Shown here piece by piece: positions 39,775 to 49,198 of a stretch of 64,000 nt of DNA. The translations under genes and the position numbers were made by a program. The notes beneath the pieces were generated by a model. It was not told the DNA's origin and made no database searches. It saw only the letters and a program-made list of their open reading frames with translations. Every line of letters starts with the position of its first letter. Position 1 is the stretch's first letter. Origin of the DNA: Prescottella subtropica (GTDB lineage: Bacteria > Actinomycetota > Actinomycetes > Mycobacteriales > Mycobacteriaceae); contig NZ_SKCH01000008.1 in assembly GCF_005434945.1 (NCBI RefSeq), forward strand, positions 86,234 through 150,233, read 5' to 3'.

Positions 39775-40751
39775 TTGGACATCAGCGCGGTCAGCAGGCG
39801 CCGCACCGCCTCGACGCGTCCCGCGGACCTGCCCTCGAGCATGTCGAGGGCGCATTCGGGGTCGGCGGGCGGACCGAGATGGGTACAGCCGCGCGGGCAG
39901 TCCTCGGCGGCCGCGGCCAGGTCGGTGAAGGCGTCGACGACGTTCTCGGGGGAGATGTGCGCGAGCCCGAACGAGCGGATACCGGGGGTGTCGACCACCC
40001 AGCCGCCGTCCGGGAGCGGCAGTGCCACCGACTGCGTCGACGTGTGCCGGCCCTTGCCGACCCCCGACACGACGCCGGTGGCCCGATCCGCTTCGGGGAC
40101 GAGACGATTGACCATCGTCGACTTGCCGACACCCGAGTGCCCGATGAGGGCGGTGAGCCGGCCGGTGAGGATCTCGGTGACCGGTTCGATCGGGTCGTCG
40201 CGGCCGGCGACGACGACGGGGATGTCGAGGCCGGTGAACGTGGCCGCGAATTCGTCGGGGGTCGCCAGATCGCTCTTCGTCAGGCACAGCACGGGTTTCA
40301 GGCCGCCCACGTAGGCGGCGACGAGCGCCCGTTCGACGAACCCGGTGCGCGGCGGCGGATCGGCCAGCGCCACCACGATCAGCAGCTGTTCGGCGTTCGC
40401 GACCACGATCCGTTCGAACGGGTCGGTGTCGTCGGCGGTGCGACGCAGCACCGTCGACCGGTCCGCGACGCGCACGATCCTCGCCAGGGTGTCCGGCTTG
40501 CCGGACAGGTCCCCGACGACACTGACGGTGTCACCCACCACGATCGGGGTGCGGCCCAACTCCCGCGCCCGCATCGTGACGACGGGCCGGTCCGGGTCGC
40601 CGTCGAGGACGACACCCCACCGGCCGCGGTCCTTCGACACCACCATCGCGTCGGCGGCGTCGGCGTGCTCGGGCCGGTTCTTGGTGCGCGGACGCGACCC
40701 CTTGCCCGGACGGACCCGGACGTCGGACTCGTCGTACTGCCGGCGGCTCAG
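39759..40751 (-). CDS. rsgA: ribosome small subunit-dependent GTPase A (RsgA)
   Basis: A circularly permuted GTPase that helps 30S maturation. After an N-terminal OB-fold domain, the G motifs appear in permuted order: LTKSD (G4), [12 protein letters not shown] (G1), then [10 protein letters not shown] (G3). The C-terminal zinc cluster is [16 protein letters not shown]. Start choice is awkward: the conserved [15 protein letters not shown] follows a CTG at 40749-40751 that overlaps the aroA stop as CTGA and has AGGGGG upstream; the nearest in-frame GTG lies about 18 codons inside aroA. With the CTG the product is 330 residues, which I recall as the length of Rv3228. Confidence 0.9.
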   Translation of the reverse strand: MSRRQYDESDVRVRPGKGSRPRTKNRPEHADAADAMVVSKDRGRWGVVLDGDPDRPVVTMRARELGRTPIVVGDTVSVVGDLSGKPDTLARIVRVADRSTVLRRTADDTDPFERIVVANAEQLLIVVALADPPPRTGFVERALVAAYVGGLKPVLCLTKSDLATPDEFAATFTGLDIPVVVAGRDDPIEPVTEILTGRLTALIGHSGVGKSTMVNRLVPEADRATGVVSGVGKGRHTSTQSVALPLPDGGWVVDTPGIRSFGLAHISPENVVDAFTDLAAAAEDCPRGCTHLGPPADPECALDMLEGRSAGRVEAVRRLLTALMSNESWT

Positions 40752-42058
40752 GACCGTGCCCCCTGCTCGGTGTCCTGACCGGACAGTATTGCCGCCCACA
40801 GGTTCTCGAATCCGGGCAGTGTCTTGGCGGTGGTGCCCACGTCCTGCACGTCGACGCCGTCGACGACGAGACCGAGGATTGCACCCGCGGTCGCCATCCG
40901 GTGGTCGGCGTACGAGTGCCACTGCCCGCCGTGGAGGGGACGCGGCTCGATGCGCAGACCGTCGTCGGTCTCGGTGACCGCACCGCCCAGCTTGCCGATC
41001 TCGGTGGCGAGCGCGGCGAGCCGGTCCGTCTCGTGGCCGCGCAGGTGCGCGATACCGCGCAGCACCGACGGGCCGTCCGCGAGCGCTGCGAGGGCCGCGA
41101 CGGTGGGGGTGAGCTCACCGATGTCGTGCAGGTCGATATCGATGCCGTGCAACGTCTTCGGCCCGGTCACGGTCAGGATCCCGTCGGACAGGGCGACGTC
41201 GGCGCCCATGTCGGTGAGGATGCCGCGGATCGCGTCGCCGGGCTGGGTGGTGCGTGACGGCCACAGCGGCACCCGCACGGTGCCGCCGGTGACGGCGGCC
41301 GCCGCGAGGAACGGGGTCGCGTTCGACAGGTCGGGTTCGATCGCCCAGTCCACCGGGGAGATGCTGCCCGGCAACACCTTCCACGTGTCGGGCTCGCCGC
41401 TCTCACCCGGCGTGAGAACCGTGACCCCGGCCTCGCGGAGCATCTCGACGGTCATGTCGATGTGCGGCATCGACGGCAGCGGCCCGCCCTGGTGCCGGAC
41501 GGTGACGCCGTCGTCGAAGCGGGCCGCCGACAGCAGCAGCCCCGACACGAACTGCGACGAGCCGGACGCGTCGATCGTGACGGTGCCGCCGCGCAGCCCG
41601 CCGCGGCCGTGGACGGTCAGGGGGAGCGCGTCGCCGTGGACGTCGGCGCCGAGGCCGCGCAGCGCCTCGAGGATCGTGCCGAGCGGCCGAGTACGGGCCT
41701 GCTCGTCGCCGTCGATCAGGGCGGTGCCGTCGGCGAGGGCGGCGACCGGCGGCAGGAACCGCATCACGGTACCGGCGAGACCACAGTCGATGTCGCCGCC
41801 GTGCAGGGGTGCGGGGACGACCCGCAGGGTGGTCGGATCGCTGTCGACCTCGGTGATCGCGGCACCGAGCGTACGCAGGCCGTCGATCATGAGGTCGGTG
41901 TCGCGGCTGCGCAGCGTCCCGGTGATCGTGGACGGCCCGGACGCGAGTGCCGCCAGTACGAGGGCTCGGTTGGTGATCGACTTCGATCCGGGCAGCGTCA
42001 CCGACGCGTCGACGGGATGCTCGGCGCGGGGCGCTCTCCACAGGATGTCAGGACTCAC
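40748..42058 (-). CDS. aroA: EPSP synthase (AroA)
   Basis: A 436-residue 3-phosphoshikimate 1-carboxyvinyltransferase of the shikimate pathway to aromatic amino acids. Hallmarks are [44 protein letters not shown] and the C-terminal [17 protein letters not shown]. The GTG at 42058 has AGGAGA upstream and is the natural start; the open frame continues upstream only as antisense to the HMCES gene. aroA and rsgA form one leftward unit, as in M. tuberculosis. Confidence 0.94.
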   Translation of the reverse strand: MSPDILWRAPRAEHPVDASVTLPGSKSITNRALVLAALASGPSTITGTLRSRDTDLMIDGLRTLGAAITEVDSDPTTLRVVPAPLHGGDIDCGLAGTVMRFLPPVAALADGTALIDGDEQARTRPLGTILEALRGLGADVHGDALPLTVHGRGGLRGGTVTIDASGSSQFVSGLLLSAARFDDGVTVRHQGGPLPSMPHIDMTVEMLREAGVTVLTPGESGEPDTWKVLPGSISPVDWAIEPDLSNATPFLAAAAVTGGTVRVPLWPSRTTQPGDAIRGILTDMGADVALSDGILTVTGPKTLHGIDIDLHDIGELTPTVAALAALADGPSVLRGIAHLRGHETDRLAALATEIGKLGGAVTETDDGLRIEPRPLHGGQWHSYADHRMATAGAILGLVVDGVDVQDVGTTAKTLPGFENLWAAILSGQDTEQGARS

Positions 42059-42142
42059 CCGTCCATCTTCTCCTATGCGTGGGCGGGCCGCGCCAACCGT
42101 GCCAGCATGGGGGGACATCCGATGCGAGAGGAGCCCGCGGAC

Positions 42143-42895
42143 ATGTGCGGCAGGTATGCGACGACGGCCGACCCGGCGAGTCTCGCCGTCGAACTCGACG
42201 CGGTGAACGAGGCCGGTGACGCGGAGCGCGCGGCGAACTACAACGTCGCGCCCACGACGTCGGTGCTCGCCGTCGTCGCCCGGCACGACCACGACGACCC
42301 GGAGTCTCCGGTCGCCCGCCGGATCCGTCGGATGCGGTGGGGGCTGGTGCCGTCGTACACGAAAGAGCTCGGCAAGGGCGCCCCGCTGTTCAACGCCCGC
42401 TCCGAGACGGTCGCCACCAAGCCGTCGTTCCGGACGTCGCTGCGGCACAAGCGCTGCCTGGTCCCGATGGACGGCTGGTACGAGTGGCAGACCGAACCGA
42501 CTCCCGACGGCAAGGCAGTGAAGGTGCCGTACTACATGTCCCGCGGTGACGGGCAGCGGATCTTCATGGCCGGCGTGTGGGCGGTGTGGCACGACCCGAC
42601 GGCGCCGGCCGATCCGCCGCTGCTGTCGACGACGATCCTGACGGCCGATTCGGTGGACCAGTTGGCGAACGTGCACGACCGGATGCCGCTGATCCTGCCG
42701 CCCGACCGGTGGGACGCCTGGCTGGATCCGGACAGCCTCGGCCATCCCGATCTCATCCGCCCCAGCCCCGAGGCGGTCGCCGCCGTCGAGATCCGCCGCG
42801 TGTCCCCGAAAGTGAACAGCGTCCGCAACAACGGACCCGACCTGCTGGCCCCCGACGACGGCGAGCAGGCGAGCGAGCAGATCAGTCTGCTGTGA
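42143..42895 (+). CDS. SRAP domain DNA-protein crosslink enzyme (HMCES/YedK-like)
   Basis: A 250-residue SRAP protein. Members attach covalently to abasic sites in single-stranded DNA through Cys2, exposed after Met removal; here the N-terminus is [31 protein letters not shown] and the [11 protein letters not shown] motif are all present, and [10 protein letters not shown] carries the conserved histidine. The ATG follows GAGAGGAG. It lies beside aroA as does Rv3226c. Its 3' end overlaps the converging LLM gene by 14 bp. Confidence 0.92.
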   Translation: MCGRYATTADPASLAVELDAVNEAGDAERAANYNVAPTTSVLAVVARHDHDDPESPVARRIRRMRWGLVPSYTKELGKGAPLFNARSETVATKPSFRTSLRHKRCLVPMDGWYEWQTEPTPDGKAVKVPYYMSRGDGQRIFMAGVWAVWHDPTAPADPPLLSTTILTADSVDQLANVHDRMPLILPPDRWDAWLDPDSLGHPDLIRPSPEAVAAVEIRRVSPKVNSVRNNGPDLLAPDDGEQASEQISLL

Positions 42896-43898
42896 CGGTG
42901 GGACGGCCGGGGAGGTCGGCCACCTCCGCCACCAGTTCCAGGGACCGCATCCAGGTGTCCCGGTCGGAGGCGGACGACACGATCATGAGTTCGTCGGCGC
43001 CGGTGTGCTCGGCGAAGGCGGCGAGGTAGTCGCGGACGGTGTCGGGGGTGCCGACGGCGGTGTACCGCATCATGGCGAGCACCTGCCGGCCGGCGGGCGC
43101 GTCGAGGAGCATGTCGATCTCCTCGGGGGTGAAGGTGCGGCCGCGGCCCAGGAATCGGGCCACCCGGGTACGTTCGGTCCGTTCGAGCAGACGGTGTGCT
43201 TCGGCGGCGGTGTCGGCGGCGATCACGTTGACCGCGGCGATCACGTACGGCTCGGCAAGTTGCGCGGACGGCCGGAACTCGCGCCGGTAGACGGCGATCG
43301 CGTCGTGCAGCGCGTCCGGCGCGAAATGTGACGCGAACGCGTACGGCAACCCCAGCGCCGCCGCCAGCTGCGCCCCGAACAGCGACGAACCCAGCACGTA
43401 CAGCGGCACGTTCGTGCCCGCCCCCGGAATCGCCGCGACCCCCGGAATGCGGGACTCGCCCGCCAGATACCCCTGCAGTTCCAGCACGTCCTGCGGGAAC
43501 GACTCGGCCGCGCTCGGATCCCGGCGCAGCGCCCGCATCGTCGGCTGATCGGTACCCGGCGCCCGGCCCAGACCCAGATCGATGCGCCCCGGATGCAGTT
43601 CGGCGAGCGTGCCGAACTGTTCGGCGATCGTCAGCGGCGAATGATTGGGCAGCATGATCCCGCCCGACCCGAGCCGGATGGTCTCGGTGTGCGCGGCGAC
43701 GTGCGCGATCAGCACACTCGTCGCCGACGACGCGATCGACGGCATGTTGTGGTGCTCGGCGTACCAGATCCGCCGGTACCCCCACCGCTCCGCGTTGCGG
43801 GCCATCTCCACGCTGGACCGGAAACTGTCGGCCACCGACTCACCCGACCCGATGTACGCCAGATCGAGGATGGACAGGGGCAGCGCGAGGCCGGACAT
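42882..43898 (-). CDS. LLM-class (luciferase-like) flavin-dependent monooxygenase
   Basis: A 338-residue bacterial luciferase-like protein. Motifs include [74 protein letters not shown] and [26 protein letters not shown]. This matches the large MsnO8-type subgroup found in many bacteria, for which no single substrate is known; FMN is the more likely cofactor than F420. The ATG at 43898 gives a conventional start ([18 protein letters not shown]). Confidence 0.85.
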   Translation of the reverse strand: MSGLALPLSILDLAYIGSGESVADSFRSSVEMARNAERWGYRRIWYAEHHNMPSIASSATSVLIAHVAAHTETIRLGSGGIMLPNHSPLTIAEQFGTLAELHPGRIDLGLGRAPGTDQPTMRALRRDPSAAESFPQDVLELQGYLAGESRIPGVAAIPGAGTNVPLYVLGSSLFGAQLAAALGLPYAFASHFAPDALHDAIAVYRREFRPSAQLAEPYVIAAVNVIAADTAAEAHRLLERTERTRVARFLGRGRTFTPEEIDMLLDAPAGRQVLAMMRYTAVGTPDTVRDYLAAFAEHTGADELMIVSSASDRDTWMRSLELVAEVADLPGRPTVTAD

Positions 43899-43973
43899 GA
43901 CGGACACCGTCTTTCGTTCGTCGAATGATCTTCCCGAGGGGCAACAGTGGTGTACGCCCACTGATTCCCAGGC

Positions 43974-44468
43974 TCAGCCCGCGGTCACCGAACTGACGAC
44001 GGCACCGGTCAACCGGACCAGGTCCTGCGGCGCCACCTCGATCTCGAGGCCGCGGCGGCCCGCGCTGCACAGCACCCGATCCCACTCCAGCGCGGACGCG
44101 TCGATCACCGTCGGCAGCCGCTTGCGCTGCCCGAGCGGGGAGATGCCGCCCAGGACGTAGCCGGTGGAGCGTTCGGCGTCGGCCTGCTCGGCCATGACGG
44201 CCTTGCTCGCGCCCACCGCGGCCGCGGCCGCCTTCAACGACAGCTTCGACGGCACCGGCAGCACCGCGACCGCGAGCTTGCCGGTGTCGGTCTTGACGAT
44301 GAGCGTCTTGAAGATCTGGGCGGGTTCCACCCCGAGCGCCCCGGCCAGCGAATCGACGGCCTCGCCGCCGTACGACGCGGCCCGCGCATTGTGATCGTAG
44401 GAGTGGACGCGGTGCGGCACCTTCTCCTTGTCGAGCAGTTTCGTCGCGGGCGTCGAGGTTCCGGCCAT
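43974..44468 (-). CDS. ybaK: Cys-tRNA(Pro)/Cys-tRNA(Cys) deacylase YbaK
   Basis: A 164-residue trans-editing enzyme that removes cysteine wrongly loaded on tRNA-Pro. Family features are THE N-terminal [48 protein letters not shown], the lysine in [19 protein letters not shown] and the [21 protein letters not shown] segment. Length matches the family (about 160). The gene is divergent from sigH, leaving 184 bp between starts. Confidence 0.92.
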   Translation of the reverse strand: MAGTSTPATKLLDKEKVPHRVHSYDHNARAASYGGEAVDSLAGALGVEPAQIFKTLIVKTDTGKLAVAVLPVPSKLSLKAAAAAVGASKAVMAEQADAERSTGYVLGGISPLGQRKRLPTVIDASALEWDRVLCSAGRRGLEIEVAPQDLVRLTGAVVSSVTAG

Positions 44469-44496
44469 GACTCGGAACTCTACGAGAGGCCGGCTC

Positions 44497-44523
44497 GGGA
44501 ACACGATGCGCCCGGAATCTGTT
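44497..44523 (+). promoter_or_regulatory. SigH-type autoregulatory promoter
   Basis: GGGAACA (44497-44503) and TGTT (44520-44523) are separated by 16 bases, fitting the mycobacterial SigH consensus GGGAAYA-N16/17-cGTT. It lies about 130 bp before the sigH start, as expected for positive autoregulation under disulfide or heat stress. Confidence 0.6.
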
Positions 44524-44652
44524 GAACAGAGCCGCAGGCCTGTCGTGAAGGGAAGTGGTGGCGTGGCGGTGATGTGTCCGGAACGTGTTCGTCCGGTGGA
44601 CGAGCCGGTGGCGGCGGTAGCCTTGACCCCTACGGTGAGCGAAGGGATCGGC

Positions 44653-45294
44653 GTGCGAGGCGACCACGAGCCGGGGGAACACCCCGCCGGTGACAGTCCG
44701 GAGACCGACGAGCAGTTGACGGCGCGGTTCGAGCGGGATGCACTGCCGCTGCTCGACCAGCTGTACGGTGCCGGACTGCGGATGACCCGCAACCCGGCCG
44801 ACGCCGAGGATCTGGTCCAGGAGACGTACATCAAGGCGTATTCGGCGTTCCGGTCCTTCAAGGAGGGCACGAACCTCAAGGCCTGGCTGTACCGCATCCT
44901 CACCAACACGTACATCAACTCGTATCGCAAGAAGCAGCGGCAGCCCGCGCAGTACCCCACCGACGAGATCACCGACTGGCAGTTGGCCGCGACGGCCGAG
45001 CACACGTCGACCGGGCTGCGGTCCGCGGAGGTCGAGGCGCTCGACGCCCTGCCCGACGAGGACATCAAGGCGGCGCTGCAGGAGCTGCCCGAGGAGTTCC
45101 GGATGGCGGTGTACTACGCCGACGTCGAGGGCTTCCCGTACAAGGAGATCGCCGAGATCATGGGCACCCCGATCGGCACCGTGATGTCGCGGCTGCACCG
45201 CGGGCGCAAGCAGTTGCGCGGCCTGCTCGCCGACGTCGCCCGGGAACGTGGATTCAACCGTGCCGCGGCAGCGGAACAGGAGGTTACCCGGTGA
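44653..45294 (+). CDS. sigH: ECF sigma factor SigH
   Basis: A 213-residue ECF sigma factor for oxidative and heat stress. Region 2 is [44 protein letters not shown] with [23 protein letters not shown]; region 4 is [44 protein letters not shown]. Similarity to M. tuberculosis SigH is very high across these regions. I chose the GTG at 44653 because GAAGGGA lies just upstream and the length matches SigH (about 216); a GTG at 44635 and longer frames exist. Its stop overlaps rshA. Confidence 0.93.
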   Translation: MRGDHEPGEHPAGDSPETDEQLTARFERDALPLLDQLYGAGLRMTRNPADAEDLVQETYIKAYSAFRSFKEGTNLKAWLYRILTNTYINSYRKKQRQPAQYPTDEITDWQLAATAEHTSTGLRSAEVEALDALPDEDIKAALQELPEEFRMAVYYADVEGFPYKEIAEIMGTPIGTVMSRLHRGRKQLRGLLADVARERGFNRAAAAEQEVTR

Positions 45295-45566
45295 CCGGGG
45301 AGAACGAATTCGAGCAGTTGGACTGCTCCGCGGTGATCGCCGACGTGTGGCTGCTGCTCGACCGGGAGTGCGACGAGCATGCGCGGGCACGGATCCAGCA
45401 CCATCTCGACACGTGCGGGGCGTGTTTCACGGCGTACGGGATCGAGGAGAAGGTCAAGAGCCTCGTCGGACGCAAGTGCGGCGGTGAGCACGCACCGGAC
45501 GGTCTGCGGGAACGGTTGTCGATCCAGATCCGCCGCACCGTGATCCTCACCGAGACCGACGACTGA
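45291..45566 (+). CDS. rshA: redox-sensing anti-sigma factor RshA
   Basis: A 91-residue zinc-associated anti-sigma factor. The HxxxCxxC motif is His38-Cys42-Cys45 (HHLDTCGAC), with further cysteines at 12 and 27 that may join in thiol sensing. It holds SigH inactive under reducing conditions and releases it when the thiols oxidise. The GTG start overlaps the sigH stop (GTGA), so sigma and anti-sigma are made in a fixed ratio. Confidence 0.92.
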   Translation: MTGENEFEQLDCSAVIADVWLLLDRECDEHARARIQHHLDTCGACFTAYGIEEKVKSLVGRKCGGEHAPDGLRERLSIQIRRTVILTETDD

Positions 45567-45585
45567 CGGGTCGGCTGGAGACGGA

Positions 45586-45624
45586 AACGGGGGCCGGTGA
45601 GCGTTGTGCTCACCGGCCCCCGTT
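45586..45624. terminator. bidirectional terminator between rshA and bL37
   Basis: A perfect 17-bp stem, AACGGGGGCCGGTGAGC (45586-45602) with its complement at 45608-45624, closing a 5-base loop (gttgt). It serves converging genes on both strands. Confidence 0.8.
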
Positions 45625-45640
45625 GCGTACGTCAGGCGTC

Positions 45641-45715
45641 TCAGGCGTTGGGACGCTTGCCGTGGTTGGCGGCACTGCCCTTACGGCTGCGCTTCTTGCG
45701 GCCACGCTTACCCAT
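45641..45715 (-). CDS. 50S ribosomal protein bL37 (24 residues)
   Basis: A 24-residue, very basic peptide, MGKRGRKKRSRKGSAANHGK followed by RPNA. It matches from memory the tiny actinobacterial ribosomal protein bL37 (pattern MxKRGRKKRxRKxxxANHGKRPN), seen in mycobacterial 50S structures. A GGGAG ribosome site lies about 8 bases before the ATG. It sits between rshA and the biotin carrier gene. It is below the size limit of most gene finders. Confidence 0.85.
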   Translation of the reverse strand: MGKRGRKKRSRKGSAANHGKRPNA

Positions 45716-45823
45716 GAGTAGCTCCCTTCGGTGTGTGAACTCGGTTCGTCCTAGTGTTTCACGTGTGATTGGCTGTGGTTCCATTGGCTGGTCCGCGACC
45801 GTCCGCGAAGAGTGAGGTTCCCT

Positions 45824-46039
45824 GTGGCAGAAGATGTGCGCGCCGAAATGGTTTCGACCGTCTACCAGGTGGTTGTCAGCGCCGGTGACGAGGTGAACGA
45901 GGGCGACACCCTGGTGATCCTCGAATCGATGAAGATGGAGATCCCGGTTCTGGCCGAGGCCGCGGGCACGGTCACCACCGTGGACGTGAAGGTCGGCGAC
46001 GTCATCCAGCAGGGCGACCTGATCGCCACCATCAGCTGA
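45824..46039 (+). CDS. small biotin/lipoyl attachment domain protein (TB7.3-like)
   Basis: A 71-residue free-standing biotinyl domain. The attachment lysine is Lys37 in ESMKMEIPV, and the domain continues with LAEAAGTVTTVDVKVGDVIQQGDLIATI. M. tuberculosis TB7.3 (Rv3221c), at the same locus, is a biotin carrier of acyl-CoA carboxylase type. Which carboxylase it serves cannot be told here. The GTG at 45824 gives MAEDVRAEMV, matching TB7.3; an open frame reaches 45812. Confidence 0.9.
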   Translation: MAEDVRAEMVSTVYQVVVSAGDEVNEGDTLVILESMKMEIPVLAEAAGTVTTVDVKVGDVIQQGDLIATIS

Positions 46040-46067
46040 ATCCGGGACGAGGATCGGGGGCCGGTTC

Positions 46068-47585
46068 GTGTCGACACTGAGTGATCTGCTCGCCGAGCAC
46101 ACCGATCTTCCCGGCACCGCGGTCGACCATCTGCAGCAGGTGGTGGGCGAATGGCAACTTCTCGCGGACCTGTCCTTCGCCGACGTCCTGCTGTGGGTGG
46201 CGACCGAACGCCACGACGGCCGTGTGGCGGCGGCCGCCGATCCGGTGACCGTCGTGTGTGTCGCCCAGTGCCGTCCGACGACGGCGTCCACGGCCTTCCC
46301 CGAGGATGCGGTCGGGACGGTGGTCTCCGAATCCGAGCATCCGCAGGTGCTCGAGGCGCTCCTCGGTGGGGGGATCGTCTCCGCCGTCGACACCGCGTGG
46401 CGGGACGGCACCCCGTTGCGGCGTGAAGCGGTTCCGGTCCGCTGCGACGGTGAGGTGATCGCGGTCCTGAGCCGTGACACCAACCTGGCGCAGCAGCGTG
46501 CCCAGAGTCCCCTCGAGATCGCGTACCTCGACTGCGCGGCCGACCTGTGCCGGATGATCAGCGAGGGCACGTTCCCCAACCCGGAGTCCCGGACCGACAC
46601 CAATTCCAGTCCCCGCGCCGGTGACGGCTTCATCCGCCTGGACCGGGAGGGACGCGTCGTGTACGCGAGCCCCAACGCGAAGTCGGCGTACCACCGGATG
46701 GGACTCAACACCGATCTGATGGGGACGGATCTGGCGTCCACCACCCGCGAACTCGTCACCGACACGTTCGAGTCGCAGGAGGTGGCCGACTACATCAGTG
46801 GGGCTGTCGCCGGCCGTCTCGGGCACCGCATGGAGATCGAGGCGCGAGGTGCGACGGTGCTGCTGCGGGCCCTGGTCCTCAAGCCGCGCGGCGAGGTCGT
46901 GGGTCCGGCCGTCGTCATCCGGGACGTCACCGAGGTCAAACGCCGTGACCGCGCCCTGCTCAGCAAGGATGCGACGATCCGCGAGATCCACCATCGGGTG
47001 AAGAACAATCTGCAGACGGTGGCGGCGCTGCTGCGACTGCAGGCCCGGCGCACCGGCAACGAGGAGGCACGGCAGGCGCTGTCCGAGTCGGTGCGGCGGG
47101 TGACGTCGATCGCGCTGGTCCACGAGACCCTGTCGATGTCGGTGGACGAGGAGGTCGACCTCGACGAGGTCGTCGACCGGTTGGTGCCGATCCTCGCCGA
47201 CGTCGCGTCGGTGACGATGCCGGTCGCGATCCGCCGCGAGGGCAGCCTCGGTGTCTTCTCGGCCGAACGGGCCACCCCCCTGGTGATGGTGCTGACCGAG
47301 CTGGTGCAGAACGCGATCGAGCACGCCTTCGAACCGGGGGAGGAGGGCACCGTCTACCTGCGGGCGGAACGCTCGGCCCGCTGGCTCGACGTCGTCATCC
47401 ACGACGACGGACGCGGCCTGCCCGACGGGTTCAGTCTCGAGAAGTCGGATCGGCTGGGCCTGCAGATCGTGCGGACCCTCGTCGACGCGGAACTCGGTGG
47501 GTCGCTGGGACTGCATCCGTCGGCGGGGGGCGGCACCGACGCGGTCCTGCGGGTTCCCTTGGGGCGCAGGGCATCCCGATCCTGA
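46068..47585 (+). CDS. pdtaS: sensor histidine kinase PdtaS
   Basis: A 505-residue soluble histidine kinase. Residues 1 to about 150 form a GAF-like domain, about 180-290 a PAS domain (GDGFIRLDREGRVVYASPNAKSAYHRMG), and the rest a HisKA_2 kinase. The dimerisation helix IREIHHRVKNNLQTVAALL has His308/His309, followed by ATPase motifs ELVQNAIEHAF and DDGRGLPDGF. In mycobacteria PdtaS phosphorylates PdtaR, an RNA-binding antiterminator; no pdtaR lies in this window. Its 3' end is marked by a strong hairpin. Confidence 0.92.
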   Translation: MSTLSDLLAEHTDLPGTAVDHLQQVVGEWQLLADLSFADVLLWVATERHDGRVAAAADPVTVVCVAQCRPTTASTAFPEDAVGTVVSESEHPQVLEALLGGGIVSAVDTAWRDGTPLRREAVPVRCDGEVIAVLSRDTNLAQQRAQSPLEIAYLDCAADLCRMISEGTFPNPESRTDTNSSPRAGDGFIRLDREGRVVYASPNAKSAYHRMGLNTDLMGTDLASTTRELVTDTFESQEVADYISGAVAGRLGHRMEIEARGATVLLRALVLKPRGEVVGPAVVIRDVTEVKRRDRALLSKDATIREIHHRVKNNLQTVAALLRLQARRTGNEEARQALSESVRRVTSIALVHETLSMSVDEEVDLDEVVDRLVPILADVASVTMPVAIRREGSLGVFSAERATPLVMVLTELVQNAIEHAFEPGEEGTVYLRAERSARWLDVVIHDDGRGLPDGFSLEKSDRLGLQIVRTLVDAELGGSLGLHPSAGGGTDAVLRVPLGRRASRS

Positions 47586-47604
47586 TACGGCTTTCCTGAC
47601 GCGA

Positions 47605-47637
47605 CGAAGGCCCGGCACCATCGGTGCCGGGCCTTCG
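47605..47637. terminator. bidirectional terminator between pdtaS and whiB1
   Basis: A perfect 15-bp stem, CGAAGGCCCGGCACC-type arm at 47605-47619 pairing with 47623-47637 around loop ATC, between converging genes. Confidence 0.8.
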
Positions 47638-47654
47638 TGTGAAGCTGCTGCGGA

Positions 47655-47909
47655 TCAGACCGCGGTGCGCGCGCGGGTGCGGGCGTTGCGACGCTTGAGT
47701 GCGCGACGCTCGTCCTCGCTCATGCCGCCCCACACGCCGGCGTCCTGGCCGGACTCGAGGGCCCACGACAGGCACTCGGCCGTCACGGGGCAGCGGTTGC
47801 ACACGACCTTGGCGTCAGCGATCTGCGCGAGCGCCGGGCCGCTGTTTCCCACGGGGAAGAACAGTTCGGGATCCTCGTCACGGCAGATAGCCTTGTGGCG
47901 CCAGTCCAT
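47655..47909 (-). CDS. whiB1: WhiB-family regulator WhiB1
   Basis: An 84-residue WhiB protein with cluster cysteines Cys9, Cys37, Cys40 and Cys46 (AICRDED, VVCNRCPVTAEC), the GVWGGM turn and the basic tail ERRALKRRNARTRART. M. tuberculosis WhiB1 is an essential, nitric-oxide-sensitive regulator that binds sigma-A region 4. The N-terminus MDWRHKAICRDEDPELFFPVG is the family start, preceded by AAGGAG. A CRP-like site lies 88 bp upstream, as in mycobacteria. Confidence 0.95.
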   Translation of the reverse strand: MDWRHKAICRDEDPELFFPVGNSGPALAQIADAKVVCNRCPVTAECLSWALESGQDAGVWGGMSEDERRALKRRNARTRARTAV

Positions 47910-48184
47910 CCTTCTACTCCTTAACCGGGTGCGCGTGGCACCGATATGTATTCACAAGTTCATGGGCGCTTACTCGCAGGTTTCAGCGCGGTTACTTGTG
48001 AATGCTTTCACGAACGAGGGAGAAGTCAATAGATTCCGGCGACACCGTGGGGAAGCTCACTTGCTTAGGGTGCCCTATCGGAATTCGCGCCCTCGACGTG
48101 CCCACCAGCACCTTTGCCGGCTCGAGGGGGTCGAATCCGGGGTGCGTCGGCCGGTCTGCTACCTGCTGACCGGCCGGAAGACGC
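47910..48184 (-). promoter_or_regulatory. whiB1 upstream region with CRP-type site
   Basis: This 275-bp gap holds TGTGA-N6-TCACG at 47997-48012, one mismatch from the cAMP receptor protein consensus TGTGA-N6-TCACA. A half-site TTGTGAATAC (on the minus strand, about 47948-47957) lies nearer the gene. M. tuberculosis whiB1 is controlled by CRP (Rv3676) through two sites, so the same regulation is inferred. No other gene is seen here. Confidence 0.6.
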
Positions 48185-49153
48185 TCAGGGGACGTCCGGG
48201 GCGACCACGGTGAGGACATCCGGGACCGCGGTGAAAGTCACGTCCGAACGTGTGCCGATATAGTCGCCGTCCAGTTGGAGTCCGATCGGAGTGCTCGCAT
48301 GGATTCGGATTTCGGAAACGTCGTCGAATCGAATCAATGAATGTGATTTAGGTGATAATCCGGTGCTGAGTAGTTGACGTACGACGCGCAGAGTGGCAAA
48401 GACACCCATCGTCCGCATCGCGAACAGTCCGAGGCCGGTGTCGACGCTCGTCCCCGGGTTCGTGTGCACCTCCCGCCGGTCCAGATACGTCCACGGCGTC
48501 GAGTTCGACACGAACGCGTAGTGGACACCCTCGGCGACGAACGGTGCGGGATCGGCCCCGGGCACCTCCACCGTCAGTACCGGCGTCTCCCGCTTGGCCC
48601 GGAAGAACGCCCGCACCGCGTGCCGGACGTACCGTCCCGGGGTGACGGACTGCCCGACGTTCCGGCCGTGGTCGACGGCCTCGCACACCTGTGCGTCGAG
48701 TCCCATGCCGGCGTTGAACGTGAACCAACGGTTGTCGCAGTGTCCGAGACCGATCGTGCGGCGGCGTCGCGCCGACAACAGATCGATGAGCTGATTGGTC
48801 GCGTCGACCGGGTCGGCCGCGATCCCGAGCGAGCGGGCGAACACGTTCGCCGAGCCGCCGGGCACGACCGCGACGAGGGGGATCGGCCCGGACGGCACCG
48901 ACCGCATCGACGTCGGATGCGGGGCCCCGAGCAAACCGTTGACGACCTCGTTCACGGTGCCGTCACCGCCGTGGACGATGATCAGCGCGACCCCGTCGGT
49001 GCGGGCCTTCGCGGCCAGTTCGGCGGCGTGACCGCGGTGCGTCGTGTGCGTCACCGTCAACCGGACGCGGCTCGACAATGCGTGCGCGAGCAGGTCGCGG
49101 CCGGCCGGTGTGGTCGACGTGGCATTGGGATTCACGATCAGCAGGGCGTGCAC
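48185..49153 (-). CDS. diacylglycerol/lipid kinase family protein (Rv3218-like)
   Basis: A 322-residue lipid kinase of the DAGK catalytic family. The N-terminal ALLIVNPNATSTTP and the nucleotide motif IIVHGGDGTVNEVVNGLLG are definitive, followed by LVAVVPGGSANVFARSLGI and FNAGMGLDAQVCEAVD. The C-terminal half has the beta-sandwich with IGLQLDGDYIG. The substrate could be diacylglycerol or another lipid alcohol. Stop codon at 48185; 275 bp of regulatory DNA separates it from whiB1 on the same strand. Confidence 0.88.
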   Translation of the reverse strand: MHALLIVNPNATSTTPAGRDLLAHALSSRVRLTVTHTTHRGHAAELAAKARTDGVALIIVHGGDGTVNEVVNGLLGAPHPTSMRSVPSGPIPLVAVVPGGSANVFARSLGIAADPVDATNQLIDLLSARRRRTIGLGHCDNRWFTFNAGMGLDAQVCEAVDHGRNVGQSVTPGRYVRHAVRAFFRAKRETPVLTVEVPGADPAPFVAEGVHYAFVSNSTPWTYLDRREVHTNPGTSVDTGLGLFAMRTMGVFATLRVVRQLLSTGLSPKSHSLIRFDDVSEIRIHASTPIGLQLDGDYIGTRSDVTFTAVPDVLTVVAPDVP

Positions 49154-49186
49154 GGGGCATCAGCCTAGCGGGGGTATCTCGATGTA

Positions 49187-49192
49187 TAGGCT
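49187..49192 (+). promoter_or_regulatory. -10 box for leaderless membrane protein gene
   Basis: TAGGCT lies 6 bases before the GTG at 49199, with no ribosome-binding site. Confidence 0.5.
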
Positions 49193-49198
49193 GGCTGC

